Origin: Candidatus Omnitrophota bacterium
GTDB taxonomy: Bacteria > Omnitrophota > Gorgyraeia > Gygaellales > Profunditerraquicolaceae
Reading direction: 5' to 3'
Length of the DNA: 43,565 nt
Assembly: GCA_028717885.1 (NCBI GenBank)
Contig: JAQUMX010000010.1
Location: forward strand, 1-43,565
The notes under the pieces are model-generated. The model did not search any database, was not told where the DNA came from, and was given only the letters and a program-made list of their open reading frames with translations. The position numbers were made by a program, and so were the translations under genes. Shown here piece by piece: positions 34,680 through 42,802 of this stretch; position 1 is the first letter of the stretch, and each line of letters opens with the position of its first letter.

Positions 34680-35172
34680 CTTGGCCTCTACGTTCTATTT
34701 CCTTGATCTGATCGCGTAAATGCGCAGCTTCCTCGAATGCCTCCGCTTCGATAGCTTTCTGCAACTGGCCGCGTAAATCCCCAAGCGAATCAGGTTTCGG
34801 CGCAAGCTTTGTCCCACCTTGCGGATTTTTTCCTACGTGCATGCTAGAGCCGTGGATGCGCTTTAAAAGAGGAGCGAGGTATTTACGAAAAGCGGTATAA
34901 CACTCTCCACAGCCGAGCCTGCCGATTTTTTTGAAATCCGCGTAAGTAAGTTTGCAGCTCGGGCAGGCAAGCGTATCCGCCTCTTTATCGATGCTGGGTT
35001 TTTCAAAATCCACCATCCCTGCCAAAAGATCGCTTAAGCCGAATTGCGACTCCATTTGCGCGCTTTTCTGGCGGGCGCATTCCTCGCAAAGGTGCAGTTC
35101 GTTCATCTGGTCATCGATAATTTCCGTGAGATGCACGGTTGCCGGATTTTTACCGCAGATATCGCAAACCAT
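34669..35172 (-). CDS. mcsA: McsA, zinc-finger activator of McsB
   Basis: 167 residues. Two pairs of zinc-binding cysteines (CDICG..CEECA and CPSCK..CGECY) and a C-terminal UVR motif (AIEAEAFEEAAHLRDQI). Together with McsB it forms the arginine-kinase complex. In Firmicutes ctsR, encoding the repressor, precedes mcsA; here ilvE lies directly upstream by two bases and no ctsR is present, so control must differ. Confidence 0.93.
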   Translation of the reverse strand: MVCDICGKNPATVHLTEIIDDQMNELHLCEECARQKSAQMESQFGLSDLLAGMVDFEKPSIDKEADTLACPSCKLTYADFKKIGRLGCGECYTAFRKYLAPLLKRIHGSSMHVGKNPQGGTKLAPKPDSLGDLRGQLQKAIEAEAFEEAAHLRDQIKEIERRGQDGA

Positions 35173-35174
35173 CT

Positions 35175-36044
35175 TTAATACTTTACTCCCTCTTTCTTAG
35201 TCAGGGCCTTAAATTTTTTCATTAGCCCTAAGCTAAGTTTTCCCGGCTTGCCTGAACCTATCACCCTACCATCTACTTTTACTACCGGGATAATTTCCGC
35301 GGCAGTGCCGGTTAAGAAACATTCGTCGGAAATATACACTTCATGGCGCGTAATCACATGCTCGTGCACGCAAATCTTGTCGCGTTTGGCAATTTCTAAG
35401 ACGCAATCACGGGTAATCCCTCTTAAGGTACCCATACATTGCGGCGGCGTATAAAGGTGGTTATTCTTCACCACAAAAATATTATCTCCGGTACACTCCG
35501 CCACAAACCCCATGGAATCCAGCATGATCGCTTCGTCGCAGCCGGCATTTGCCGCTTCGATTTTAGCCAAGATATTATTCAGGTAATTCAGGGACTTAAT
35601 CTGCGGATTCAACGCCTCCGGCAGGTTACGCACTGTCGGCACCGTAATAATAGACAGCCCGTTTTGATAAAATTTTTCCGTATATAACGCTATCCTATCG
35701 GCAATAATGACCACCGTAGGCTTTCCTAAACATTTACGCGGGTCAAGCCCTAAATCCCCCTCGCCCCTGGTCACTATTAACCTGATATAGGCATCACTTA
35801 AATGATTTTCTCTAAGCGTTTTGAGCACTGCCTGGATCATTTCCTCTTTACTTAAGGGAATCTTTAACATGATACTATGGGCAGATTCAAAAAGCCTGTC
35901 CACATGCTCTTTTAATTTAAAAACCAGGCGGTTATAGGCGCGGATGCCTTCGAAGACTCCGTCACCGTAAAGCAGGCCATGGTCGAACACTGACACCTTT
36001 GCCTGCGCTTTTTCATAAAATTTTCCGTTAATATAGATTTTCAT
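35175..36044 (-). CDS. ilvE: Branched-chain amino acid aminotransferase
   Basis: 289 residues. Fold-type IV PLP enzyme with VFDHGLLYGDGVFEGIRAYN (about residues 19-38) and SLNYLNNILAKIEA containing the PLP lysine region, plus EIIPVVKVDGRVIG near the C-terminus. It transaminates leucine, isoleucine and valine; D-amino acid transaminases and aminodeoxychorismate lyase are close relatives, but VFEGIRAY favours IlvE. It overlaps lolD by four nt and precedes mcsA by two. Confidence 0.9.
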   Translation of the reverse strand: MKIYINGKFYEKAQAKVSVFDHGLLYGDGVFEGIRAYNRLVFKLKEHVDRLFESAHSIMLKIPLSKEEMIQAVLKTLRENHLSDAYIRLIVTRGEGDLGLDPRKCLGKPTVVIIADRIALYTEKFYQNGLSIITVPTVRNLPEALNPQIKSLNYLNNILAKIEAANAGCDEAIMLDSMGFVAECTGDNIFVVKNNHLYTPPQCMGTLRGITRDCVLEIAKRDKICVHEHVITRHEVYISDECFLTGTAAEIIPVVKVDGRVIGSGKPGKLSLGLMKKFKALTKKEGVKY

Positions 36045-36715
36045 TGAAGCCCTCCATCCTTTAAATGATACACCCGATTAGCCGTTTTCGTCAATTCTAT
36101 ATTATGCGTTACCATTACCACGGCCATTTTATTCTCCTGATTGAATTTTTTGATCAGGGAAATAATTTCTTCTCCGGTTTTAGTATCGAGGTTCCCGGTT
36201 GGCTCATCGCAAAGTAACAGCTGCGGCTGGTTAATCAGGCCGCGGACAATTGCCGCCCTTTGCTTTTCCCCTCCGGAGAGCTGCGCCGGGAAATGATTCA
36301 ACCTTTCCCCCAGCCCCGCCTGAATCAAGAGTTCTTGCGCCCTCTGCTTCGCCTCTAATTTCAGGTCATTATTGCTTTGTGACCTGATTAACGCCGGCAT
36401 TAAAACATTCTCCAGGAGATTAAACTCCGGCAACAAATGATAGAATTGAAAGACAAAACCGATTCTTTCATTCCTGATCTTGGCCAGCCCGGCTTCAGGT
36501 AAAGCATATAAATCATTTTCTTCAAAGAACACTTTTCCTTGAGAAGGCGAATCCAATCCGCCTAGAATATGCAGCAGCGTAGATTTACCGGCGCCCGAAG
36601 GCCCGATAATCGCGGCAAATTCCGCTTTCTCGATTTTTAAGTCTACTGCCTTTAATACTTCCAGAGAATCCTTGCCGTTAAAATAAGTCTTCCGGATATT
36701 CTTAGCTTCTAACAT
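36041..36715 (-). CDS. lolD: Lipoprotein-releasing ABC ATPase LolD
   Basis: 224 residues. Walker A GPSGAGKSTLL, Q-loop FVFQFYHLLPEF (diagnostic for the MacB/LolD subfamily), signature LSGGEKQRAAIVRGL, Walker B LLLCDEPTGNLD and VTHN. It drives release of lipoproteins from the inner membrane for the outer membrane, with the permease directly upstream. Confidence 0.92.
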   Translation of the reverse strand: MLEAKNIRKTYFNGKDSLEVLKAVDLKIEKAEFAAIIGPSGAGKSTLLHILGGLDSPSQGKVFFEENDLYALPEAGLAKIRNERIGFVFQFYHLLPEFNLLENVLMPALIRSQSNNDLKLEAKQRAQELLIQAGLGERLNHFPAQLSGGEKQRAAIVRGLINQPQLLLCDEPTGNLDTKTGEEIISLIKKFNQENKMAVVMVTHNIELTKTANRVYHLKDGGLQ

Positions 36716-37902
36716 TACTCATACCTTAACGCTTCTACCGGCTTAAAACTCGCCGCCTTAGAAGCCGGGTAAATCGTAGAAATAATAGTAATTGCCATTG
36801 CCGCCATAACCACCAGCCCCATATCAGACCAATCGATTGCCACCGGTAAATGGTCAATATAATAAATATCCTGCGGAAGCTGGATAAATTGATATTTTTT
36901 TAATAACCAACAAAGGAGGACTCCGATACTCGCCCCGAAAAAAGTACCCAGAGAGCCGATCATTAGGCCCTGATAGGTAAAAATCCTTCTAATCTGCCCA
37001 GGATTCATGCCAATAGCCATTAAAATTCCGATGTCCTTGGTTTTTTCTACCACCATTACAATCAAGGTACTGATAATATTAAAAGAGGCCACCAAAATGA
37101 TCAACGTCAAAATGATAAACATGGTCAATTTTTCCAGTTTCAAAGCCGCAAAGAAATTTTCGTTTGACTGGGTCCAGGTTTTTACCATGTAATCGTACCC
37201 CAGTAAATTGGATAGCTGCGGAGCTATTTTATCTGCCAGGTAAAGATCATCCAATTTTACCGCTATCGCGCTGATTTTATCGCCCAGCCCTAAGATCTCT
37301 TGGGAAGTTTTTAAATCCGTAAAAATCAAATTAAGGTCATAATCATACATACCGGATTTAAAAATCCCCACTACTTTCAAAGAGTAAGGCTTTCCCAGTG
37401 CAGAAACAACGGATAAATTTGAATTTAACCTTAGCCCCAAATACGCTGCCAGTTCTTTGCCGATAATCACCGCACCGTTACTTAAGTCGTTGACAGAGCC
37501 TTTAACCAGGTATTGCGCTAACTTGGTGACCTTAGTTTCTTTTTCCGGGTCAATCCCCTTGAGCCCTACCGCAAAATAACGCTCAGCTTCTTTTGCCAAT
37601 ACCTGGCCTTGCACATAAGGGCTTAAACTTACGATATGCGGGATATTTTTGATTTTTCCGGAGATATTTTCATAATCGGCATTGCTGATCCCTTTATACC
37701 CGGAGATCGTCAGGTGCGAATAATTACCGACGATTTTTTCGCGCAGGTCACGGTCAAAACCGCTCATTACCGCAATCACTATGATCAGCGCGGCTACTCC
37801 TATACTTACCCCCATTACCGAAATTACGCTGATCAAAGAAATAAATTTTTCTTTTCTTTTGGTCAAGAGGTAACGCCAACTGATCAATAATTCTGTGCGC
37901 AT
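36715..37902 (-). CDS. lolC: Lipoprotein-releasing permease LolC/LolE
   Basis: 395 residues. One N-terminal helix (LISVISVMGVSIGVAALIIVIAVMSGFDRDL), a periplasmic MacB-PCD domain, and three C-terminal helices with the FtsX-like region (MVVEKTKDIGILMAIGMNPGQIRRIF). A single LolC/E gene suggests a homodimer (LolF type), as in many non-gammaproteobacterial diderms. It follows lysS by one base and overlaps lolD. Several predicted lipoproteins in the window (Maf/M48, glycosidase) would be substrates. Confidence 0.9.
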   Translation of the reverse strand: MRTELLISWRYLLTKRKEKFISLISVISVMGVSIGVAALIIVIAVMSGFDRDLREKIVGNYSHLTISGYKGISNADYENISGKIKNIPHIVSLSPYVQGQVLAKEAERYFAVGLKGIDPEKETKVTKLAQYLVKGSVNDLSNGAVIIGKELAAYLGLRLNSNLSVVSALGKPYSLKVVGIFKSGMYDYDLNLIFTDLKTSQEILGLGDKISAIAVKLDDLYLADKIAPQLSNLLGYDYMVKTWTQSNENFFAALKLEKLTMFIILTLIILVASFNIISTLIVMVVEKTKDIGILMAIGMNPGQIRRIFTYQGLMIGSLGTFFGASIGVLLCWLLKKYQFIQLPQDIYYIDHLPVAIDWSDMGLVVMAAMAITIISTIYPASKAASFKPVEALRYE

Positions 37903-37903
37903 C

Positions 37904-39349
37904 TTATACTGACTCCGGGCGCAATAAAGGAAAAAGGATTACGTCACGGATCGTAGTCTGCCCGGTAAGCAGCATTACCAACCTGTCGATACCGATCCCC
38001 AGCCCTCCGGCAGGAGGCATGCCATGCTCTAATGCCAGGCAATAATCTTCATCGACGTTTTTTTGTTCCTGCATTTTTAAATCCTTGATTTCTTCTTCAA
38101 AACGTTTTTTCTGCTCCAGGGGGTCATTTAATTCGGAATAAGCATTCCCCACTTCCATGCCGGCGATATATAATTCGAACCTTTCGGAAATTAGTGGGTT
38201 ATCTTTTTTATTTTTCGCTAAGGGGCACATGCTGGCGAAATAATCCGTGACAAAAACCGGGTTTAACCCCATCCCCTCTTCCAGCACCTCTTCGATAATT
38301 TTGGCAATCTGGGTGCGGGAGAGCTTTTGCACTTCCTTGGCAAATCCTTTTTCCTGCAGCTTCTTAAGCATCGTCGCTTCATCATCTTGCGGCACAATGC
38401 CGAATTTATCTTTTACTAATTCAGCGAAGGACACCCGTTTCCAGGGAGTAGCCAAATCGATTTGCTTATCCTGAAAAGTAAATTTTGTTCCGCCGAGCAG
38501 GTCCTGCGCCAAAGAAACGATCAAATTCTCCGTCAAAACCATCATCTCTTCATAATTTGCATAGGCTGTATAAACCTCGAGCATGGTAAATTCCGGGTTA
38601 TGCCGGGTAGACACGCCTTCATTACGGAAGCTGCGGTTAATTTCATAAACCTTATCCAACCCGCCCACTAACAGCCGCTTCAAATATAACTCCGGCGCAA
38701 TCCTTAAATATAAATCCATACTGTATTCATTATGAAAAGTTTTGAAAGGCCTGCCGGCTGCGCCTCCGGGAATAGTGTGCATCATCGGGGTTTCTACTTC
38801 CAAGTACCCTAAATCATCGAGGAATTTCCTGATATTGCGGATAATCCGCGAGCGCGCCAGGAATACCTTTCTTACTTCTTCATTGGCAACCAAGTCCAGG
38901 TAACGCTGGCGATAGCGGATATCCACGTCTTTTAAGCCATGCCATTTTTCCGGTAATGGCCTTAAAGCCTTGGATAAAAAAGTTGCCTTCTCTACCTTTA
39001 AAGTAAACTCGCCGGTATGCGTCTTGAATAATTCCCCTTCTACGGCGAGAAAATCCGCAACTTCAATATTTTCAAAGAGAAGAAAGTTTTCCTGGCCGAT
39101 AATATCCGCTTTGACGTAAAGCTGGATCTTTCCGGTTGCATCGCGTAAATCCAGGAAATTGACTTTTCCGTGTTGGCGCTTAGCCATTACCCTGCCGGCA
39201 AGGCTCGCCCTTTTTCCTTCGGCAAATTCCTCCAAGGCCTTGGCAATAGGCGTATGCTCAGGGGTTTTTGCAGGATAGAGCTCCACACCTTTGGCTTTAA
39301 GCGCTTCGGCTTTAGACTTTTTTAATTCTATAAGTTCGTTTAATTCCAT
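37904..39349 (-). CDS. lysS: Lysyl-tRNA synthetase (class II)
   Basis: 481 residues. N-terminal OB anticodon-binding domain (VMAKRQHGKVNFLDLRDATGKIQLYV), then class II motifs: motif 2 FRNEGVSTRHNPEFTMLEVY (about residues 238-257) and motif 3 GLGIGIDRLVMLLTGQ (about 451-466). The opening MELNELIELKKSKAEAL is standard, which fixes the start and therefore the near-leaderless transcript. It is the first gene of the 28-gene minus-strand run. Confidence 0.95.
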   Translation of the reverse strand: MELNELIELKKSKAEALKAKGVELYPAKTPEHTPIAKALEEFAEGKRASLAGRVMAKRQHGKVNFLDLRDATGKIQLYVKADIIGQENFLLFENIEVADFLAVEGELFKTHTGEFTLKVEKATFLSKALRPLPEKWHGLKDVDIRYRQRYLDLVANEEVRKVFLARSRIIRNIRKFLDDLGYLEVETPMMHTIPGGAAGRPFKTFHNEYSMDLYLRIAPELYLKRLLVGGLDKVYEINRSFRNEGVSTRHNPEFTMLEVYTAYANYEEMMVLTENLIVSLAQDLLGGTKFTFQDKQIDLATPWKRVSFAELVKDKFGIVPQDDEATMLKKLQEKGFAKEVQKLSRTQIAKIIEEVLEEGMGLNPVFVTDYFASMCPLAKNKKDNPLISERFELYIAGMEVGNAYSELNDPLEQKKRFEEEIKDLKMQEQKNVDEDYCLALEHGMPPAGGLGIGIDRLVMLLTGQTTIRDVILFPLLRPESV

Positions 39350-39358
39350 AGTTTTACA

Positions 39359-39387
39359 ATTATATCTTAGAAAGCAATTACTGTCAA
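39359..39387 (-). promoter_or_regulatory. Consensus promoter for lysS and the 28-gene run, near-leaderless
   Basis: On the minus strand TTGACA (39387-39382) and a perfect TATAAT (39364-39359) have a 17-nt spacer. Nine bases separate the -10 box from the ATG at 39349, so a purine start at 39352 gives about a 3-nt leader. The 89-nt gap to the secretin gene holds only this promoter and a weak 4-bp hairpin. Confidence 0.85.
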
Positions 39388-39438
39388 CAGATTAAGATAT
39401 ATAGGTAAGAATAAACAATGGCAGTTGCGATGCGCAGC

Positions 39439-41301
39439 TTACTTATAGTCTAGGGTAACCCGGAAGGTTTCCTCTGCTTTATCCATATCTACGGGAAACG
39501 GATCAAAAGGAGATGCTTCTTTAATGCTGGCGATCACAGTTTGATTTAAATCCTGATTACTGGAAGAAACGATCTCCGGGGTATTTTTTAATTGTCCGTT
39601 CGCAGCCAAGGTAAATGCTACCTCAACCGATCCCTTAGTGTCCTTCGGCTGGTTAAAAAGCGTGAGCGCTTTTACCCGGTCGGTAATCAATTTGAAATAT
39701 TGCTGCTGCGGGCTTAAAGTTTCATATTTTGCTTTGATCAACTTCCCCTCTACCATATTCATTACAACGCCGTTCTTGGGCTTAATTTCGGAATAGTCGG
39801 AAAACGAACTCTCTCCGCTCATGATATGCGGAGTCAAAAGAATTACTAAGTCGGTTTTAGTTACGCTGTCATTGGTGCTCCTGAATAAAAATCCCACGCC
39901 GGGCATATCGCCGATAATCGGAATTTTCTTTACGGTTTTAGTTTTCACATCCTTGGTCAAGCCACCCATAATTACTGTTACGCCATCCTTTACCATTAAA
40001 GTCGTTTCAGCGTCTGAGCTAGTAACGATAGGAATCGTGGTTTTCTGCCCCTCGGAAAGAATATCCGTAGCAGTAGCATCGCTAATCTCGGGCTTAATTT
40101 TCATGGTAATAAAATTATCTTTGTTGATCGTCGGGGTAACGCTCAAGGTAATCCCCGTATCCACGAAATTGACGGTTTGAGAAGTCACGGTATTTCCGCT
40201 GCCGCCCTGAGAGGTAGTAGAAGTAATGTAGGCTTGTTTGACTCCCACGTGAATTTTAGCTTCCTGGTTATTTAAAACCATTACCCGCGGGCTGGAAAGA
40301 TTCTTTGTGTCGCCGATCGTGCGCAAAACATCGATAATTGCCTTATATTTACCCGGCTCGGAAGGCGTGCCGGTTTGCACCGTGCCTAAAAAGAGGGTAC
40401 TATCGGTATTAATCGGCAACGCAGTGCGGAATTCAAAATATTTTTTTATCCAATAATCCCAATTCACGCCCATCTGAAAAGTATCGCTGGGAGCAAGGGA
40501 AATAATTTGCGCATCGATCAAAACCTGGGGCGTTTTTTCGTCAAAGGCGCCCACAATATTAGTAACTTCTTTTACCTTGTCCGGATAATCTTTTACTACT
40601 AACTTATTGGTGCGTTCATCGAATTTAATCGAACCGATGCCTTTGGTGATTACCTCCTGCAGCTTAGTATTTAGCTTTTCTGCCTGGGCGTAATCAAGGC
40701 TAAAAACTTTTGTTTCCATCGGCAAGTCGGCTTTCTGGATAAATTCTTCCATTTGCTTGAGGGTCTCCGGGGCATCGATCAAAACTACGGTATTAGTGCC
40801 TTCATCAGAAACAATCTTACCAATATTAGTCTTAATCTGATTCAATGCTTTCGAGAGGTCCGCGGCTTTTGCGTATTTTAGCTGGATAATCTTTGCCTGT
40901 TTTTTATCCTGGTAGCGCTCGCCGTAAAGCAATTCATAGTCTCTTTGCGACATCACGTTCACAATACCACCCCTAGTATCATATGCCAGGTCATTGGAAA
41001 GGATCACGATTTCAAAGGCATCCTTTACATCCACATCTTTAAGGTAAATCGTGACTTTTCCCGAAACATTTTTTCCGATCACGATATTCATTCCTGCGCG
41101 GGTTGCGAGCATCTTTAAGACATCCACCACATCCATGCCTTTTAGGTCCAGGGAAATTTTGCTTTGCGGTGCCCCAGACACAGTTGCCTGGGCAGCAGCA
41201 GGATTAGCTAAGTCAGGATCAGTGGTTTCCCTGGCAGCAAAGGCCCGCGGCATAAAAAATAAAAACGACACAAGTAAAAACAATACACGATATTTTTTCA
41301 T
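39439..41301 (-). CDS. Outer-membrane secretin (PilQ/GspD family) with TonB-like C-terminal domain
   Basis: 620 residues from the ATG at 41301, preceded by AGGAGG. A signal peptide (about 1-22) is followed by an STN/N0-like domain (about 45-118), two N1-type repeats (about 130-262) and the secretin pore domain (about 265-490) ending VGFLFRSTNDSVTKTDLVILLTP. The last 90 residues are not part of usual secretins. GSVEVAFTLAANGQ, IVSSSNQ, ASPFDPFP and FRVTLDY match the TonB/TolA C-terminal pattern. The protein would form the outer-membrane gate for a type IV pilus or type II secretion system. PilQ versus GspD cannot be settled; the ExeA-like and GspC/PilP-like neighbours leave both open. Confidence 0.9.
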   Translation of the reverse strand: MKKYRVLFLLVSFLFFMPRAFAARETTDPDLANPAAAQATVSGAPQSKISLDLKGMDVVDVLKMLATRAGMNIVIGKNVSGKVTIYLKDVDVKDAFEIVILSNDLAYDTRGGIVNVMSQRDYELLYGERYQDKKQAKIIQLKYAKAADLSKALNQIKTNIGKIVSDEGTNTVVLIDAPETLKQMEEFIQKADLPMETKVFSLDYAQAEKLNTKLQEVITKGIGSIKFDERTNKLVVKDYPDKVKEVTNIVGAFDEKTPQVLIDAQIISLAPSDTFQMGVNWDYWIKKYFEFRTALPINTDSTLFLGTVQTGTPSEPGKYKAIIDVLRTIGDTKNLSSPRVMVLNNQEAKIHVGVKQAYITSTTSQGGSGNTVTSQTVNFVDTGITLSVTPTINKDNFITMKIKPEISDATATDILSEGQKTTIPIVTSSDAETTLMVKDGVTVIMGGLTKDVKTKTVKKIPIIGDMPGVGFLFRSTNDSVTKTDLVILLTPHIMSGESSFSDYSEIKPKNGVVMNMVEGKLIKAKYETLSPQQQYFKLITDRVKALTLFNQPKDTKGSVEVAFTLAANGQLKNTPEIVSSSNQDLNQTVIASIKEASPFDPFPVDMDKAEETFRVTLDYK

Positions 41302-41306
41302 TATTA

Positions 41307-41370
41307 TCCTCCTAGCATAAAGATGCACACCGCCCCAGAAGGGGCGTGCGACACCAATGGCCGGGTGCCA
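41307..41370 (-). promoter_or_regulatory. Repeated leader element, copy B (before the secretin gene)
   Basis: The minus strand has the same two blocks as copy A: GCACCCGGCC, and CGGTGTGCATCT followed by TATGCTAGGAGG with a single substitution. Between them is an extra insert with a GCCCC-TTCT-GGGGC hairpin and a second GCAC that could compete for pairing with GTGC. The final GGAGG is the ribosome site of the secretin gene. Confidence 0.6.
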
Positions 41371-41372
41371 TA

Positions 41373-41987
41373 TTATACTCCTAATTCATACCTCTGGCCC
41401 TTATAATTTAAAATTACCTTGCCTTCTCTAATATCCTCTACCTGAAATTGCCCGATAAATTGCCCGCGGTTAACGTAAACTGTTTTTTGTGATTTTTTGT
41501 CCTCAATAATCGCCTGAGGATTATCCCCCATCACTACGCCTAAAAGATTGATATCCTTGATTGAATCTGCTTCCGCAGCTACTGCCGCAGCGCCCGGCCC
41601 CTCCTGGGTTTCAGAAAACGAACCAAAAACCTGCCGCCCTTGCACATCCTTCAAGTAATATTCAAAAGGCTTTTTTTCCTTTTTACTGACGGCAATTGCC
41701 TCTTCCTTAAAACTTTGCGCAGAAACAGCCGGGAGGTTGATCTTTTTCGAAGAAAAGTACGGGTAGATAAAAGTAACGGCCAAATAAACCAATGAAATAA
41801 CGAACAAGATGATTTTAAGCTTCTTTAGCGTAAAGAAAATGAAATTGTTAAACTGCGGGTTAATTTTTGGTTTTAAAGCAGCTGGTAAAATTTTTGCCGC
41901 GGGCTCTTCCTTCTTTTCAACCGGCGCCTTTTTATCGCCTTTGATCAGCCGCAGTAATTTTTCTTCGGGAGAAATATTATCTTTCAT
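41373..41987 (-). CDS. GspC/PilP-like inner-membrane protein
   Basis: 204 residues. A charged cytosolic N-terminus, one membrane helix (IILFVISLVYLAVTFIYPYF, about residues 59-78), a linker, and a C-terminal beta-domain (INLLGVVMGDNPQAIIED, VNRGQFIGQFQVEDIREGKV) like the HR/PilP domain that contacts the secretin N-domains. TGGAGGC lies directly before the ATG. It sits between the ExeA-like ATPase and secretin genes, the position expected for the secretin's inner-membrane partner. The family match is by pattern and context. Confidence 0.7.
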   Translation of the reverse strand: MKDNISPEEKLLRLIKGDKKAPVEKKEEPAAKILPAALKPKINPQFNNFIFFTLKKLKIILFVISLVYLAVTFIYPYFSSKKINLPAVSAQSFKEEAIAVSKKEKKPFEYYLKDVQGRQVFGSFSETQEGPGAAAVAAEADSIKDINLLGVVMGDNPQAIIEDKKSQKTVYVNRGQFIGQFQVEDIREGKVILNYKGQRYELGV

Positions 41988-42802
41988 GCCTCCACTCTTT
42001 CCCTGGTTAGGCCATCGATAATTTCTTCTGTTACGCGCTGCTCCCCTTTCATTACGGTTGTTTCCAAGGCATCATGGCAGAGCATGGAAATTTTACGCGG
42101 GTACCCCTGAGTAAACCGGTAAATCAATTTTATCGCCTCATTGCTAAAAAGCGGCTCACTCGAAGAAAAACCCGCCTGTTTCAAACGGAACTCTATCATT
42201 TCTTTAGTTTCGATTTCGTCCAAAGGATTGATCGTATATTTCAAAGCAACGCGGTCGGAAAAATTACGGATGCGGCTGATACGCGGCAGTAATTCAACCT
42301 GCGCCATAATTACCAATTGCAAAAGCTTAAATTCATTAGTCTCGAAATTTAGCAGCGTACGCAAGGCCTCCAGGTTTTCGAAATTAATCTTCTGCCCCTC
42401 GTCGATCAAGAGAATTATAGTCTTATTCTCTTCAACCCCTTTCTGAAACAAATACTTTTCGATTGCTTCTTTGAAATCTATCGTAGAATTAAAATTCGGG
42501 GTAATATCGAACATTTTTACCAGGCTTAAAAGGAATTGGTACTCGGATTTAAAACCTGGGTCAAGAATGAGATGAAAAATAAAATCAGAATCATCCTTAA
42601 ATGCCTGCAGGAGTGCGCGGGAAAGCGTGGTCTTACCGGTGCCGATATCGCCTAAGATAATACTTAAGCCGCGGCGCAAGCGAATAGCAATCTCCAGGCG
42701 TTTAAGTACGGTGTGGTGTGTTGTGGAATGGTATAAAAATCTGGGGTCAGGGCTGGTAGAAAAAGGTTCTCTATCTAATCCGAGGACATTATAATAACTC
42801 AT
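41984..42802 (-). CDS. ExeA/GspA-like AAA+ ATPase
   Basis: 272 residues. The conserved opening YYNVLGLDREPFSTSPDPRFLY (residues 3-24), Walker A LGDIGTGKTTLSRALL (about 50-65) and Walker B IILLIDEGQKI identify the ExeA/GspA/MSHA-MshM family. In Aeromonas ExeA helps the secretin assemble through the cell wall. The C-terminal peptidoglycan-binding domain of full ExeA is missing here, leaving just the ATPase. Its start overlaps the end of the MerR gene by 14 nt and its end overlaps the GspC-like gene. Confidence 0.85.
   Translation of the reverse strand: MSYYNVLGLDREPFSTSPDPRFLYHSTTHHTVLKRLEIAIRLRRGLSIILGDIGTGKTTLSRALLQAFKDDSDFIFHLILDPGFKSEYQFLLSLVKMFDITPNFNSTIDFKEAIEKYLFQKGVEENKTIILLIDEGQKINFENLEALRTLLNFETNEFKLLQLVIMAQVELLPRISRIRNFSDRVALKYTINPLDEIETKEMIEFRLKQAGFSSSEPLFSNEAIKLIYRFTQGYPRKISMLCHDALETTVMKGEQRVTEEIIDGLTRERVEA

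Noticed and set aside
39405-39440. Terminator after the secretin gene
   Set aside because: Only a 4-bp stem (TGCG/CGCA) without a U-run is visible.
41300-41320. TATGCT in the repeated leader as a -10 box, since the same hexamer is used at 7109 and 43045
   Set aside because: No -35-like sequence lies 15-19 nt upstream in copy B, and the hexamer is directly followed by the ribosome site. It would leave a leader too short to include the Shine-Dalgarno.
41307-41370. Known riboswitch (c-di-GMP, preQ1, ykkC, fluoride) before the secretin
   Set aside because: None of the conserved cores I know for these classes is present; the shared sequence is too short and ends at the ribosome site.
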